A stretch of 64,000 nucleotides of DNA from Brachionus manjavacas (taxonomy: Eukaryota; Rotifera; Eurotatoria; Ploima; Brachionidae), in assembly GCA_019054805.1 (NCBI GenBank), contig JAHQIY010000017.1, positions 1,860,001-1,924,000 on the forward strand, read 5' to 3'. The translations under genes were made by a program, and so were the position numbers. The notes under the pieces were generated by a model, which worked only from the letters and a program-made list of their open reading frames with translations, ran no database searches and was not told the DNA's origin. Shown in pieces: positions 10,764 to 25,024 of the stretch; within the stretch, counting starts at the first letter, position 1, and each line of letters opens with the position of its first letter.

Positions 10764-12189
10764 CATTCCACTTTATTTTACTAGTATGTTCAATTTTTTC
10801 ATAGCATAGGCCAAAACTTAAATTCAGACATTTTAATGCAATAAAAAATAATGAAAAGTGCCAATTCAGGAGATTTAAAATTTTAAATTTATCTGCTGCT
10901 ATTTAATATTTTCAATTTGTTCATTTTGGATAAATATTTTGATTTTATTAAATTAGCAAAAAATTAGACCTAGATTTTGTCAGCATCTTTAAAAAACTCA
11001 AAACAAAGTTTTAAGTGAAATAAAAAATAATGCGAAGGCTTGAGGCATTTTTAAAAGAGCAGAGCATCTTTTTGTTTAAAATTACAAATTATTAATTATT
11101 TAATTAAAATTTTTTTTTTAATTTCTTAAAATTTTGCTTTATAAATAAAATCTTAATGATAAATGCGAATTGATTTAAGTCTGATTGTAATATTTAAATA
11201 TCTTTATAATTAGATATTTGACTTTTATTAGTATTTAATAATTTTCAAATATGAGAAAATATAATTTAGTTACTTTCTTTATTTTTTTCTAAAATTGGTT
11301 TCTTATTTTTGTTTTTAAATCAATAAACACTAAATCTTATTACTATCTTTTAATTCTGACTTTTGAAAAATCTATAAAATTCAATAAAAATAGATCAATT
11401 TTTTTTTGAATCTAGATTTAAGATTGAAAAAATTTCACTATGCTATTTTTTTGTGAATTCTTTTTTAATCTTAAATCTAGATTTTAAAGGAAAATTTATC
11501 GATTTATACTTAATTTTATAGATTCCTATATAGTCAGAACTAAAGTGTCTAAAAAAATTAAATAAAATAAAAGCCATCATACAAATAAAATTATCAAATT
11601 TAAAAAATTTAAGCTTTTTTATGTTTAAATTTATTTTTAATTTTCAGTTATTTATAATTCCTTTTTAAACCGAGAGATTTTTTTTCTCTAATAAAATAGA
11701 TCTAAAAAATTCGAGTAAAAATAATTCAAATTGACAAAATATAGGTCTGGTGAATTAGCACCGGTAAATTTTATTCAAAATTACTCTGGCTTTTTTTTTA
11801 TGTATTAAAATAATAATACATATAAAAAAATCAACTGATTATGAATTAAATTAATTGATTAAATAAGTTTATAAATTTTAATAGTCAAATCTTGTATCTA
11901 ACAAGTATAAACAAATTTATCTCAATCAATCACTCATTCATTTTTATTTTAATTAATTTTAAAAGTAAAAATACAGATAAATGGACAAAAAACAATGAAA
12001 ATCTATGCTATGAAAATACAATTTGATTCGTACGAATGTGCACTATTTTTTAATTGTAAAAATAATTTTTAAAATAACTTTTTAGTATTTTTTTTATTAA
12101 AAATAAAAAATCTTTTAAAAAAAGACGAAGTTCTGCGCGTCTTAAACAAAAACATTTAATGTCTAAAAAAAATCTATATTTTTTTGAGA
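10764..12189. other. Intergenic with a diverged inverted repeat
   Basis: AT-rich spacer between COG5 and MRPL55. It contains the inverted repeat listed separately at 11352-11541; I see no gene. Confidence 0.55.
11352..11541. repeat. Diverged foldback repeat (arms about 75-90 bp)
   Basis: The left arm has AATTCTGAC, AATTTTATAGA in complement and AATCTAGATTTAAGATT. The right arm has AATCTTAAATCTAGATT, AATTTTATAGATTC and GTCAGAACT. The arms match as an imperfect inverted repeat around a short centre near 11440-11455. This is probably an old MITE. Confidence 0.55.
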
Positions 12190-12555
12190 ATGTTTAAGAG
12201 ATTAGTTCAAAATGGACTAGAGAAGGTGTCTTGTTTGAGAGTGGTTACTCGAGATGCAAGCTATAGAGCATCATTAAACTCGATAAAACGTCCAGTCTAT
12301 GCTCGTATGTATCCAGTAACACTTGTAAAACCTGATGGATCATCCATTACAATAAAGTACCACGAGCCAATTGCCATAATTAAACTTCCGTTTGACATTA
12401 ATCAATTGAATGATACCGAAAAGAAAAGACGAATGCTCAAAAGACAGATGTCAAGCAAAGGTGAACGAAAATCAAGTGATTCTGTTAATCAAATTATGGA
12501 CAAAACTGTTAAATTTGATCCAAAAAAATATTTAAATTTAACAAAGAAAAAATAA
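12190..12555 (+). CDS. MRPL55: Mitochondrial large-subunit ribosomal protein L55
   Basis: A 121-residue single-exon protein starting at the ATG at 12190. An upstream in-frame TTG is not needed. The family signature is clear: RASLNSIKRPVYARMYPV, then VKPDGSSITIKYHEP, LPFDINQLNDTEKKRRMLKR, against the human ASLTRVHRQAYARLYPV, VKQDGSTIHIRYREP and [20 protein letters not shown]. The basic, Ser/Arg-containing N-terminus fits a mitochondrial targeting sequence. The product is a metazoan-specific subunit of the 39S mitoribosome. The start codon follows a T-run and GAG, a possible splice acceptor one base before ATG. Confidence 0.9.
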   Translation: MFKRLVQNGLEKVSCLRVVTRDASYRASLNSIKRPVYARMYPVTLVKPDGSSITIKYHEPIAIIKLPFDINQLNDTEKKRRMLKRQMSSKGERKSSDSVNQIMDKTVKFDPKKYLNLTKKK

Positions 12556-15119
12556 ATTTTTTTATAAATTAATCGAATATTATATTATTAAAATGTAACA
12601 AAATCAGTCAAGAAATTAAAAAAATTATTATAAAATTCATTTAAAACAAACCAATTTTCTTTTTTTGAAAAAAAAGAAACTTTATTTAAAAATTTAAAAA
12701 AGGTGAAAAATTGCTATAAAATACTAACTGTTTCTAAAAAAATATTATATTTTGCACTTTTTTCTAAATTTTGATCCCTCTTTTCTAGCTTCAAAATCAG
12801 CTGAAAATTTAAAATAAATTTTTGCTAATAATTTTATCGATTTGTAAGTCTCACTAATTAAATATCAAAATTTAAAAAAGTCACACTTACAAGTTCAAGT
12901 CAGAGCTTTGATTTTTTTGAAGAATAAAAAAAAAATTCACTTTATTTAAATGAAAGTTAAAGATTTTTTTAAGGAAATCGAATCTAAATTTTTATATACA
13001 ATGTTGATTTGATTTTTGAAATCTTACCATTTTTTACCAAATTTTCGTAAATTAATTTTAATTTACTTAGATGTTTATGTAAAATTACGTAAAAATGGCA
13101 AATATTAGAATCTCAAACAAGAAGGACTTTTTTCCTCTCTTTGTTTCTTAAATTAAAAAAAAATTTTAAATTTAACTTAAAAAATTGCAAATTTTTGTCA
13201 AAAAAACACTATAGTTAATTTACGAAAATTAAGGAAAAAATTCAAAAGTGAAATTTCAATTTTTTTTGTTAAAAATAGCTATTTTCATAAAATTTTTTTC
13301 TATTTTACTCTTAAGTGTCAGATTTTTTTTCAAATTAAAACTATTATTTAATTTATTTTGTATATTTTATTGATTACCACCAGTGTCTTTTGGTTTTATG
13401 CTGTTAACTAAATGTAAAATATTATTCACATGAATTTTTTTCAATCGAAAATCTTTAGACTACAATGCTTCCCTTCTTCAAAAAAGGTAAGCTCATTCAA
13501 TCTTCCTTTTTATTTTACCATAGATGGTAGCTCAGGTCTATTTTTTCATATTTTTCCGACTTAATTTGTCTTTTGTTTGATAACTAATCTCAAAAAAGTA
13601 ATCGTAATCCAGTAATGATGTAGCGGTAATCTATTTAAATTTTTTTTTCGCATAAAAATTTTTAATTTTTAATAAACTTTTAAACATACTTTTTTAACTT
13701 ATTTATTGAGTTAATTAATTTGCCAAATAAATTTAACAAAACAAACTGGCACAGTTATGCTGCTAAATGATACCATAGATATATGGTAATTTGGTAATTA
13801 GAGCTAAACAACAAAGCGAATTTAATCATTTGATATTGTAATCAATTTATAACAGAGTTTTTTGAAAGTCCCAAAATAAAGTCCAATTCATTAAATTTAA
13901 ATTTATAATTTTTTTCAAAAGTCCAAGTTCAGACTATTTATTTAAGGTGTATGTGAAAATCTGAAAATTAAATTTTAATTTTTAAAAAAAGTCAAACACT
14001 TGCTTGGCTTTCATAATTACCTGCTGGGACGGCAAAAATGTAATTTTTCCGCAACAATAACTACCTTGGAACGGAAGTTTAATTAAAAAATTTAAACAAT
14101 TCTGATTTATATATTTATGATATTAATTTTAGATCAATGTGTAAAAAAAATTAGAACAAAATTTTTGCAAAATTTTTGTTTAACTAAAAAATGGATAATG
14201 AATAAATTTTTCTGATCACAAAAAAAATTTACTTCTATTTTTCTGTTAATTAATGAACGTTTTGGTCACAAATATGGAATCATCGACCACTGATTACATT
14301 TTTTTGTTGACACTTGATCAAAAAATCGTCATGACTAATATCAAAAGTTAAGGATTACGAATGGCAGTGAATAAAAAAGATCATAGCTTTTTTAGAAAAT
14401 AAAATTTACTTTGGACTTAAAAATAAAAGTTCTTAGAATTGGTTGAGCATTTTTTGTAATAATATTTTAAGTAAAATCACTTAACAAATGTTTTGATTTC
14501 TAGCTAATTAAAAAACTAAATGAATTTCTAAAATTATTTGAACTTCTAAATAAATTGAAATTTTACTTTAAATATATCAACCATCTTTAATATATAAAGT
14601 GAATCCAAGATCATTCATTTTTAACCAAAAAATCAAGAAATTAAATTATTAGAATTGAATTTAAATTTAATTTTTTTAAACAAAATCAATTCGCAATTTT
14701 TTGTTTAAGAAGATAATTTTTGTTCGCATAATTTTAAATTTTTCAAAAACAAAAACTTACTTATTACAGTAAAAAATTAAGACTGAATTTTTATAGTCTA
14801 TCTGCAGCTCAAAATAAATTTAATTTTTAGCAATGTACAAAACTCGAAGCAAAATTGTTTAGTTTTTTCTATTTGAACATAAATTGCACGCGTTTATCTA
14901 AAACAGGTATGATCTTTTTTAATTATTGTCATTCTTAGCCCTTGTGTTACTGATTTGAAGTCTTCAATCTTCGATTACAGTGTCAAACAGGGCTTAAATT
15001 TTCCTGGATCGGGAAAGATATTAAACAAATTTTGAAGCGTTGATATTAAAATTAGTTTACTCAACCGGTCCGACAAAAAAACCTAAAAAATAGAATTTAA
15101 CTAAACGGTTTATTGTAGA
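12556..15119. other. Intergenic, AT-rich, one dispersed repeat
   Basis: A 2.6-kb spacer. It contains a dispersed-repeat copy (13855-14074) and TTACGTAAA-type motifs at about 13040-13110 and 13215. I find no gene. The last 120 bp are less AT-rich and should include the RPL12 5' region. Confidence 0.55.
13855..14074 (-). repeat. Dispersed repeat family, copy B (inverted)
   Basis: The reverse complement reproduces the order in copy A at 7042-7215: a GTCCCAGCAGGTAATTATG-like start, AAGCCAAGCAAGTGTTTGAC, TTGGACTTT units, then GGGACTTT and ACTCTG. The ends are not defined by a target duplication that I can see. Confidence 0.6.
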
Positions 15120-15617
15120 ATGCCGCCAAAATTCGATCCGACTGCTATTCATGAAGTTACTTTGAGAGTAACTGGAGGTGAAGGTGCGGCCACAGCTGCC
15201 CTTGCCCCCAAGATTGGTCCATTGGGTTTAGCGCCAAAAAAAATTTCTGAAGATATTGCCAAGAACACCGGAGACTGGAAAGGTCTTCGTATCACCGTCA
15301 AATTGACCATCCAAAACAGACAAGCCAAAATTTCAGTTGTTCCATCTGCTTCGTCTTTGGTCATCAAAGCTTTGAAAGAAGCTCCAAGAGACAGAAAGAA
15401 AGTAAAGAACATTAAGCACGATGGAAACGTATCTTTCGATGAAATACTCTCAATTGCTCGTCAAATGAGACCTAGATCAATGGCCAAGGAATTGAGAGGA
15501 ACAGTTTTGGAAATTCTGGGAACTGCTCAATCAGTTGGATGCAAAATCGATGGTCAGCACCCACATAGTGTTATCGAAAAAGTTCAATCTGGCGAATATG
15601 ATGTACCAGAAAAATAA
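15120..15617 (+). CDS. RPL12: Cytosolic 60S ribosomal protein L12 (uL11)
   Basis: A 165-residue single-exon protein, exactly the length of animal RPL12. It opens [20 protein letters not shown] and carries the conserved GPLGLAPKK loop (about 33-41), the [20 protein letters not shown] block, and an RNA-binding C-terminal half with [19 protein letters not shown] and [12 protein letters not shown]. It binds the GTPase-associated centre of 28S rRNA together with the P-stalk. The coding sequence is less AT-rich than its surroundings, as expected for a highly expressed gene. The ATG follows TTGTAG and one A, so a splice acceptor (5'UTR intron or spliced leader) is likely. Confidence 0.97.
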   Translation: MPPKFDPTAIHEVTLRVTGGEGAATAALAPKIGPLGLAPKKISEDIAKNTGDWKGLRITVKLTIQNRQAKISVVPSASSLVIKALKEAPRDRKKVKNIKHDGNVSFDEILSIARQMRPRSMAKELRGTVLEILGTAQSVGCKIDGQHPHSVIEKVQSGEYDVPEK

Positions 15618-17636
15618 ATTTCGGTTAAACGAAATTAATTTATTTTAAATAAAATAATTAAAATAATTTACAATTTTTTTTATTTTGAATAGAATTTTAT
15701 AATTAGTGTAGAATAAAAGCTACGTTTTGGAGCCTTTAGGTCAATTTTATTTCAAAAAATTAAATTTTATTAATTAATCATTAAGTTGCTTCCAAAATGT
15801 TCAGATATAAATAGCTCTCATTTAGAATAAAGCCTATCTGCAATATTAATTAAATTTGGAGAATAAAAATAGATTATAAATAAATTTATTTTTTATTATT
15901 TTTTCAAATTTTATTTAGTTTTTAAATCAGTGAAATTTTTAAAATAATTTTTTTTGGATGAAATTGACCTAAATTGTTTTAGATTTGATTAAAAAAATTT
16001 CTTCTTTAGAAAATAAAAATAAATTCGGATAAAAAATAATCTTGAAATTGTTTAAATATTTCTTTTTACCGAGAAAAAATGCTATGGTCAATGTACCGTA
16101 AGCCCTTGCACAATCTTGCGCTAGGTAACTTGTGATTTATAGGTTTTAGTACACGAATAAGCATCAAATCCTAAAATTGTTTCCAGACCCCACATTAAAA
16201 ATTGATTGATTTGAGCTTTAGTCTTAGAGTCCACAATGCGAGTTTGTTGTATTTGTTTTATCTGTATAAAATTAAATTAAAATAAAAAAGATGCAAAAAT
16301 TAAAACTTAAATTAAAGGTATAAAAATTCAAGTTTGAAAGTTATGGTTATGTATTTACGATCTGAATACAAACCAAAAAACAGAAACTTGAGTTGTCAAA
16401 TATGATGCTTCTTCTCAAAAGATGAAGTGAAAAAATTGCCAAAGTTTTGAATCTGGTTTTTCTTTATTTTTGCCCCTTTATTTTTACAGTTATACATTTA
16501 ATGAAAAAATCAAGGTTTGAAATAATTTTCTGTCATTCAGAATCATTTATTGTATATAAAGCACTAATAAAAAATTCGTTCAACTGGTAAAAAATCTACA
16601 ATAAAATTTCTTCGTAGCTTTAGAGGAAATAGAATATTTAAAAACTGGGAGATATAAATATAGTTATTAAATTAAAACAAATTTATTTTGAAATCTTTTA
16701 TTTAAACAATAATAAACATTTATAACAAAGAAAAGTTGTAAAAAAAATAAAAATGGAATCTATTTCCTTTGATAAACAAAAAAGTCATATAAAAAAAGTG
16801 AACAAAATAAGTAATCTCAAAAAAATGAACAATCTGCATTTTCAAAAGCATTTTTTAAATCTTATTTAATTTTATTTATTAAATTTAAATTTAAAAAACT
16901 TTCAAATATCTAATTTTTTAATTATAGAAGTTTTTTTTATTTTAAATCTAGTTCATCTCTCTTTTGTTAAACTAAAATGATAAAAAAACAAAAAATTCAA
17001 AATATTAAATATATTAAATCTTGAGCAGTTTCAATTATCTAATAAGTTATCTTTTTTTTTGGAGAAATTGTTTCAAAAATATATGGCAATTCAAAAATAA
17101 AAAAAAAACAAAAAATATCTAATTTATTTTTATTATTTAATTAAAAATTAATTATTAAATATCGTTTTCGGTTAACAATTAATTTACAAATGTAACGCTT
17201 TTCTTTAAAAAATTTTATACTTTCTATAAAAAAATTTTAAAAACTACTAATTTAATTTTCAATAAAAACTGAAATGTAATTTTTTCATTCATTTTTTTCT
17301 AAACTATTGATAAACACGATCGCATACGAAATTCCTTTTTTGTTTTAAAAAATAAAATTAAAAATCAGAAAGCAAATATTTGATCATTAAAAATATGCGT
17401 TGTAACATAATTAATTTAATTAAATATTTCCGAAAATGGGTGCATAGAGTACCAAATTTAGGTACTTTGAATTTAATTATTTAAAAAAAGTGACATGGAA
17501 AATTTATAGATGCCTGTATAAATTTTGGTATGGCCACATGTTTAAGCCCTCAATTAAATTTTTTAGAGCTAAAAAAAGAAAAAAATGATTTCATAAATTT
17601 TTAATTGAATTAAAAAAATGAGATATCAAATTTTAG
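15618..17636. other. Intergenic between RPL12 and CDK5, one weak exon candidate
   Basis: AT-rich spacer. On the minus strand a 47-codon open stretch at 16121-16261 follows a TATACAG acceptor and ends in TAG. It could join in phase to an upstream stretch ending near 16360. I recognise no family, so this is not called as a gene. The rest shows nothing. Confidence 0.4.
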
Positions 17637-20535
<2,899 letters not shown>

Positions 20536-20628
20536 TGTCAAGACAATATATGGATGACACAAGGAAGGATAAATAAAAGACAGTTTTATTTCACTTGCCA
20601 GTAAGTATTATATATATTATATATCTGC
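20536..20628 (-). repeat. 3' LTR (partial) of the gypsy element
   Basis: It begins TGTCA on the plus strand, i.e. it ends TGACA in element orientation. It shares about 70 bp, with few differences, with the copy at 24938-25013. Beyond CTTGCCAG both copies run into TA-rich sequence and the similarity fades, so the second edge is uncertain. Confidence 0.6.
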
Positions 20629-20905
20629 TTTGGTAGCTGGCTCGTACATTTATTTATATTAAAATTTAAACAAATAAATAAAGTTTTTACAATCAACTTT
20701 TAATATTTAAAAGCGACATCTTTTTTAATATTATAAAGTTACTTTGTTTTCAAGAAAATTGTATTTGGATATGACATCCCCTTTTCTTTTTAAAATTTTT
20801 CATTTATAAAGGAAAATTTGAACTAAATTTTTATTTTTCTTGAAAACTAAGTATTACAAAACTTAAAATAGAATATAAATTAATAAATATAAAAAAATTG
20901 AAAAA

Positions 20906-21470
20906 TTAAAAAAGGCTTTTAAGTTTTTTGAATGCTGCATTTATGAGTTTCATGCGTTCTCCATCATAATTTCCTTTGTCTGAATGGTATTTCAAGCTGA
21001 GTTTGACGTATTGGTTTCTTTTTGTTGCTAATGTAAAATCTTCTTTTAATTCAAATATCTCTGAGCAATTCTCATCAGTTGGTAGTTTGATTTTTAACTA
21101 CCAACTGATGAGAATTCCTTCGATCCGCATGATTTCTTCGTTTTCTTTTGTCTGATTCGCTATGTTCTTCATGTTGCTCATTGTTTGCTTTCTCTTGACT
21201 TTCCTTTTCATCGTCTTTTCGTCTGTTTTCTTTTTCCGATTTTTCCCTTTTGTCTTTTATCTAAATTGCTCTCCTTTTCTTGTAATTCAGATTTATTTAA
21301 ATGTCCTGCTCTTGTTAATTTTGAAGCTTAACTTCGTTTTGTTTTCTTTCCCATATTTCTTTGTTTAATTTCATTTTTCATCGCCTTCTGATTTGCGTAT
21401 GTATTTGGTGAAGGACTTCTTTTCCTTTCGTTTGATTTTGAAATTGGCATTTTCGTAATTCTGTTGAAAC
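20906..21470 (-). pseudogene. Degenerate ORF with J-domain-like C-terminus inside the gypsy element
   Basis: In element orientation, a Lys/Arg/Glu-rich region starts near 21450 with MPISKSNERKRSPSP and is then broken by stops and frame changes. It leads into a clean stretch ending at the TAA at 20906-20908. That last part reads ...YVKLSLKYHSDKG, then MKLINAAFKKLKSLF. This is the layout of the J-domain helix II, an HSD in place of HPD, and helix III ending in the usual IN-AF-x-x-L. It sits where gypsy elements place env or accessory genes. The HPD change and the breaks argue against current function. I do not know a described gypsy lineage with this cargo. Confidence 0.35.
21067..21116. repeat. 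Perfect 21-bp hairpin
   Basis: Arms 21067-21087 and 21096-21116 are exact reverse complements (AATTCTCATCAGTTGGTAG...), with an 8-nt loop. The hairpin interrupts the J-domain-like frame and looks like a local inverted duplication. Confidence 0.85.
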
Positions 21471-21499
21471 TAAAATCTTGACATTAAAGTTGGATATAT

Positions 21500-21979
21500 T
21501 TATACTCGTTTAATTCTAGGCCTAAGATTATAAGAATATTTTGGCTTTACTAAATCCATTGTAGTATCGTTGCCAAATTTTACATGTTTTTTAACTTTCG
21601 ATTGACTGTAGTAGTTGTTTGTAGATCCTTTTTTATATTTTATATCTTTGTCATATTCTGCGGGCTGGAATCTCCATTCTTGGATACGTGTTGATTTAAT
21701 TTTCATGTTTTCGAGATAAGCCAATGGATTATGGTCAGATTCAATTGTGAATTTGCGACCGTATAGATACTGTGTAAATTGTTCGCATGCCCAAGCAATT
21801 CCCAAACACTTTAACTCAATTGCCGGGTAATTTCTTTCTGATGGCTTCAGATTTCTACTTGCATATGCTATTACTTTTTCATTACCATTATTGTCATATT
21901 GATAAAGAACTGCTCCTAATCCCACTCCTGAAGCGTCTGTTGCAAGGTAAAATCTTTTATTAAAATCTGGAAAAGACAA
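21500..21979 (-). pseudogene. gypsy RNase H domain joined to the C-terminal end of pol
   Basis: The frame contains the RNase H hallmarks FYLATDASGVGLGAVLYQ, IAYASRNLKPSERNYPAIE and IESDHNPLAYLE. It then leaves the domain at about residue 115 and, after a short stretch, ends YNLRPRIKRV. In intact gypsy elements roughly 400-500 residues of integrase (HHCC zinc finger and DDE core) lie between these two points. None of that is here, so the element carries an internal deletion. Confidence 0.8.
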
Positions 21980-22134
21980 AATTGGAGGACTAATCAGATG
22001 ATTGATTATCTTTTTGAAACTATCTTCACATGTTCTTGTCCATTCGAATTCTGATTTTTCTTTAAAAGTTTACTGTAACTCGGAATAAATTTTCGATAAT
22101 TTGTGAGGCATAACCTAACAATCGTTTAATTTCC

Positions 22135-22792
22135 TTAGAGTTTAACCTTTGTAATTTTTTCTTGATCGGGTTTAATTCCATCGGGAGCTTTAATATATTC
22201 CAGGAATTTTACCTTCTTTACTCCAAATTTGCACTTGGTTGTTTTTAACTTGAGATTAGCTTCTCTAAGTCGAGTAAAAAAATTCTCTAAATGTTCTAAA
22301 TGTTCTTTGAATGTGGAACTAAATATCATTATATCATCGATATAACAAGCACATTATGTGAATCCCCTAAAATTGTCTCCATATTACGTTGAAATTCTGC
22401 CCCTGCGTTACTTAGACTAAAAGGAACGACCTCGAATTGATAGAGACCTTTATTCTTAATAAATGCTGTTTAAGGGTTAGGGTTAGGATACCTAAACCCC
22501 TAAACCCTTTTGAATTTCGTTGCTTTTCGATAGTTTCCTCAATTAGTGGTTACGAATAATTGTCTTTTACGGTAACTGAATTGATTTTTCTAAAATCGAT
22601 GCAAAATCTTTCCGAGCCATCATTTTTTTTTACGAGGACAATTGGTGATGCACATGGACTTATTGATTTCGAGACTATCCCTTGTTTTAGCATATCATTT
22701 ACAATTTTATCAATTAATTCCTGCTTCGCATACGGAACTCTATAAGCTCTTTGTTTTAATGGTCTACTGTTTCCTATGTCTATTTTGAACAT
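22135..22792 (-). pseudogene. gypsy reverse transcriptase, broken
   Basis: The N-terminal RT motifs LKQRAYRVPYAKQELIDK, SPCASPIVLVKKNDG and FRKINSVT are at 22550-22792. A later part with the YIDD box at DNA level, then FKEHLEHLENFFTRL and TKCKFG, lies at 22135-22380 in another frame. Between them is a stop, a deletion of the palm segment that would precede the conserved TAF motif, and an insertion of GGGTTAGGG-type repeats. The enzyme cannot be functional. Confidence 0.85.
22470..22508. repeat. Telomere-like repeat patch inside RT
   Basis: The sequence reads TAAGGGTTAGGGTTAGG, a 3-bp joint, then CCTAAACCCCTAAACCC: two short telomere-like arrays facing each other. It replaces part of the reverse transcriptase palm. 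Confidence 0.75.
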
Positions 22793-22840
22793 GTTTTTAT
22801 CACAGTAACCGATGTCTCCTTCTCCTTTTGAAAAACATTT

Positions 22841-23632
22841 TTAAATTTTTTTAATTAAATCTATAAGACTCTTTTTTTCTCCTGCTGAAAGGCATGTTTC
22901 GGACCAGTTTATCAAATTTTTTAAATCCATTTTGTTATAATTCCCATTCTTCCATGGAACTTTTTGTCTATCGATTTCTTCAATGTGAGCTATCAAATTT
23001 AGCGGGTTTATTTTTATACTATATGGATTTCTGTTAAGAAAAATTAATGGAATTTTTCCTTTATTACTTTTTGTTACATAATCTGGGACTGTCCATTTTG
23101 TTGATTTATTTACTGCCTCAATGTAAATAGTCTTGTTTGATTCGAAAGGTAAATTTAGCCATATTGTCCTCTGAAAATTAGCTTCAATACACGCCGGTGA
23201 TTTTACTACCAAAAATGCTTCTCTTTTTCTCTTTTTTACGATCAACGGGCAGAATGTCCCCCCGATACATAAACGTTTTTTGCTAAAATCAATAATAGCT
23301 CCCTGACTTAAAAGCATATCAGTGCTAAGAAGAAGATCTGTTGCCAAATTATCGATTACTTCACACTTTTGAATAAAATAATAGTTTCCAAAGCTAATTT
23401 TTGCACTTGCATCCCCTTTTGGGATTAGCTCGCTGCCGCTTACTGAGACCCACTTGTTCCTGATTTCTTGTTGCAATGGCTTCAAATTTAATTGTTTAGC
23501 TAATACTGAGCTTATCATTGTTTTTGCAGCTCTGCTTTCTAAAATAGCTAAGATTTTCGTTCCATTGGTAGTGACTTTTATGTATGTTGCAGTAATGTCA
23601 TTGTGAGGGTTTGTACTTGAGTGATAGAGCAC
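22841..23632 (-). pseudogene. gypsy aspartic protease region with lost active site
   Basis: The layout (strand, active-site loop, AKTMIS, then a flap and the DLLLSTDMLL motif) is that of a retroviral-type protease. The D-[ST]-G triad is replaced by ESR in the stretch LAILESRAAKTMIS. The downstream part (to about residue 260) is the linker to RT. With the catalytic Asp gone the protease would be inactive. Confidence 0.75.
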
Positions 23633-23729
23633 TGGGAGACCCCACGGACTTCCAGTGCAGTGCTTTCTAATTTAAATTTTTGTTTTTGTTCTCATTGGGA
23701 TGGATAAAAGTGTTTCTCTTCACTAGGAA

Positions 23730-24771
23730 TCAATTTTTTGCTATATGTCCCCTCTTTTGGCAAACATAACACTTTCTTTGAGTCGATACTAATCTACTAC
23801 TGCTTCTCCTTTGATTATACTTCCGGTTTGAATAGTAACTTTTTGACCTATTCCGTCTATTTGAAATTTCCCTCCTTTTATCTCCTCTACTTTTTCTAGG
23901 ATCCTCCGCATTAGTTTTATTATCGTTATCTCGATCATTGTCAATCTTGTTAATCGTCATCGTGCTTAGTCTTTACTCGAGTGATTTTTCTATTTTACTC
24001 GCCAATTCTATCGCTTCTTCGAAGTTTTTCGGTTCCGTTGTGCACATAATACTATGTATTTCTGGTATAATATCTGTCCTGAATGCCTTATTGTAAGCTT
24101 TTTTTAAAGTTGCCGAATAGTCGTCAATTGTTTCTCCATTTTTCTGTGTTTTGTTAAAAAATTCTTGTAGATATGCTATATTGTTTGATCTGTCCATTTT
24201 ATCTATTATTTTAAATTTCACTCTTTCGTATACATGTTTACTTTCTTGAGGCATATCATACCATGTATTAAGGGCTTTGTCTTTCAACCATACCGGTAAT
24301 TTTCTCCCTTTTTCCTCTCTTGACCAACCATTCGCGAAAGCTATTCTATCATACTGGTTAAAGCATTCATCCACATCATCCTCATTTCCTGTAAGTGGTT
24401 CAATATTGTTAATGGGAGTTGTATTAAAATTTGTTATTTTTTCGAAAGTATCACTGCCTCCACACATGTGTTGCTTCAACTCATCAAGAACATCGCAATC
24501 CATGAATATTTCGTGTTTTTGATGATTTTCAATAATTATTAGTTCAAGGCAAGTTAACTTTGACACATCTACACTCGTGAAGTATTCTTCTACGAATGCT
24601 TTTACAGTTTCAAATTTAAAAATTTCGTTGTACTTTAGTAAATTACTGAAATCCTTTGCCTTATCAGTTTTGAAACGTTTGAAAGCTGCTTCATCAAACG
24701 GTCTACCCTCTCTGCAATACCAAGTGAATTTTGAAAAACGCCTTAGTACCAACGAACTTATTTTGATCCAT
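23730..24771 (-). pseudogene. gypsy Gag with CCHC zinc knuckle, frameshifted
   Basis: From the ATG at 24769-24771 a short frame is followed by a frameshift into the main Gag frame (23973-24752). That frame carries the capsid-like stretch GWSREEKGRKLPVWLKDKAL, then WYDM, YLQEFF, and TIDDYSATLKKAY. A further shift leads to a basic region ending in the zinc knuckle CYVCQKRGHIAKN (C-x2-C-x4-H-x4-N). The last ligand is N where C is expected. Confidence 0.8.
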
Positions 24772-24914
24772 TTGATTAACGGTTAGTTTACTACTTTGAC
24801 CTAGCTAGTTTTGAGTTGGAAAAAGTCCGGTTATACCCTTTAGGTACCACCTGTTAGGGTGTTTACCTCGAACTCAAACTTTCTCTTTGAGTTTTTTTTT
24901 CTCTTTTGTTGGTT

Positions 24915-24930
24915 GCAAACACCGCTGCCA
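24915..24930 (-). other. Candidate primer-binding site of the gypsy element
   Basis: In element orientation the 5' LTR ends in ...GTGACA. After seven bases comes TGGCAGCGGTGTTTGC, which begins with TGG as expected for pairing to a tRNA 3' CCA end. The matching tRNA was not identified. Confidence 0.5.
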
Positions 24931-24937
24931 GTAATTA

Positions 24938-25024
24938 TGTCACGCCAATATATGGATGAAACAAGCAAGGATAAATAAAAGACAGTTTTATTTCACTTGC
25001 CAGTTAGTAGAATATATATTATAG
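24938..25024 (-). repeat. 5' LTR (partial) of the gypsy element
   Basis: It begins TGTCA on the plus strand and matches 20536-20611 through CTTGCCAG. The sequence beyond 25013 diverges from the other copy, so this LTR is truncated or has been overwritten. Confidence 0.6.

Larger units (their letters stand above)
20536..25024 (-). mobile_element. Decayed Ty3/gypsy LTR retrotransposon
   Basis: A minus-strand element with the order gag, zinc knuckle, protease, reverse transcriptase, RNase H. It is bounded by short related terminal sequences that share AATATATGGATGA, GGATAAATAAAAGACAG and TTATTTCACTTGCCAG. The reading frames are broken by shifts and stops. The integrase is missing, because the RNase H part runs directly into a YNLRPR-type polyprotein end. 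The RT palm is deleted in part and replaced by telomere-like repeats. A further reading frame with J-domain resemblance lies between pol and the 3' end. It is a non-autonomous relic. Confidence 0.85.

Noticed and set aside
12184..12189. TTG as an upstream start for MRPL55
   Set aside because: A normal ATG follows two codons later, and an acceptor-like AG lies between them.
16121..16540. Two open stretches on the minus strand that could be spliced together
   Set aside because: No homology, no start codon found, and open runs of this length are common in such AT-rich DNA.
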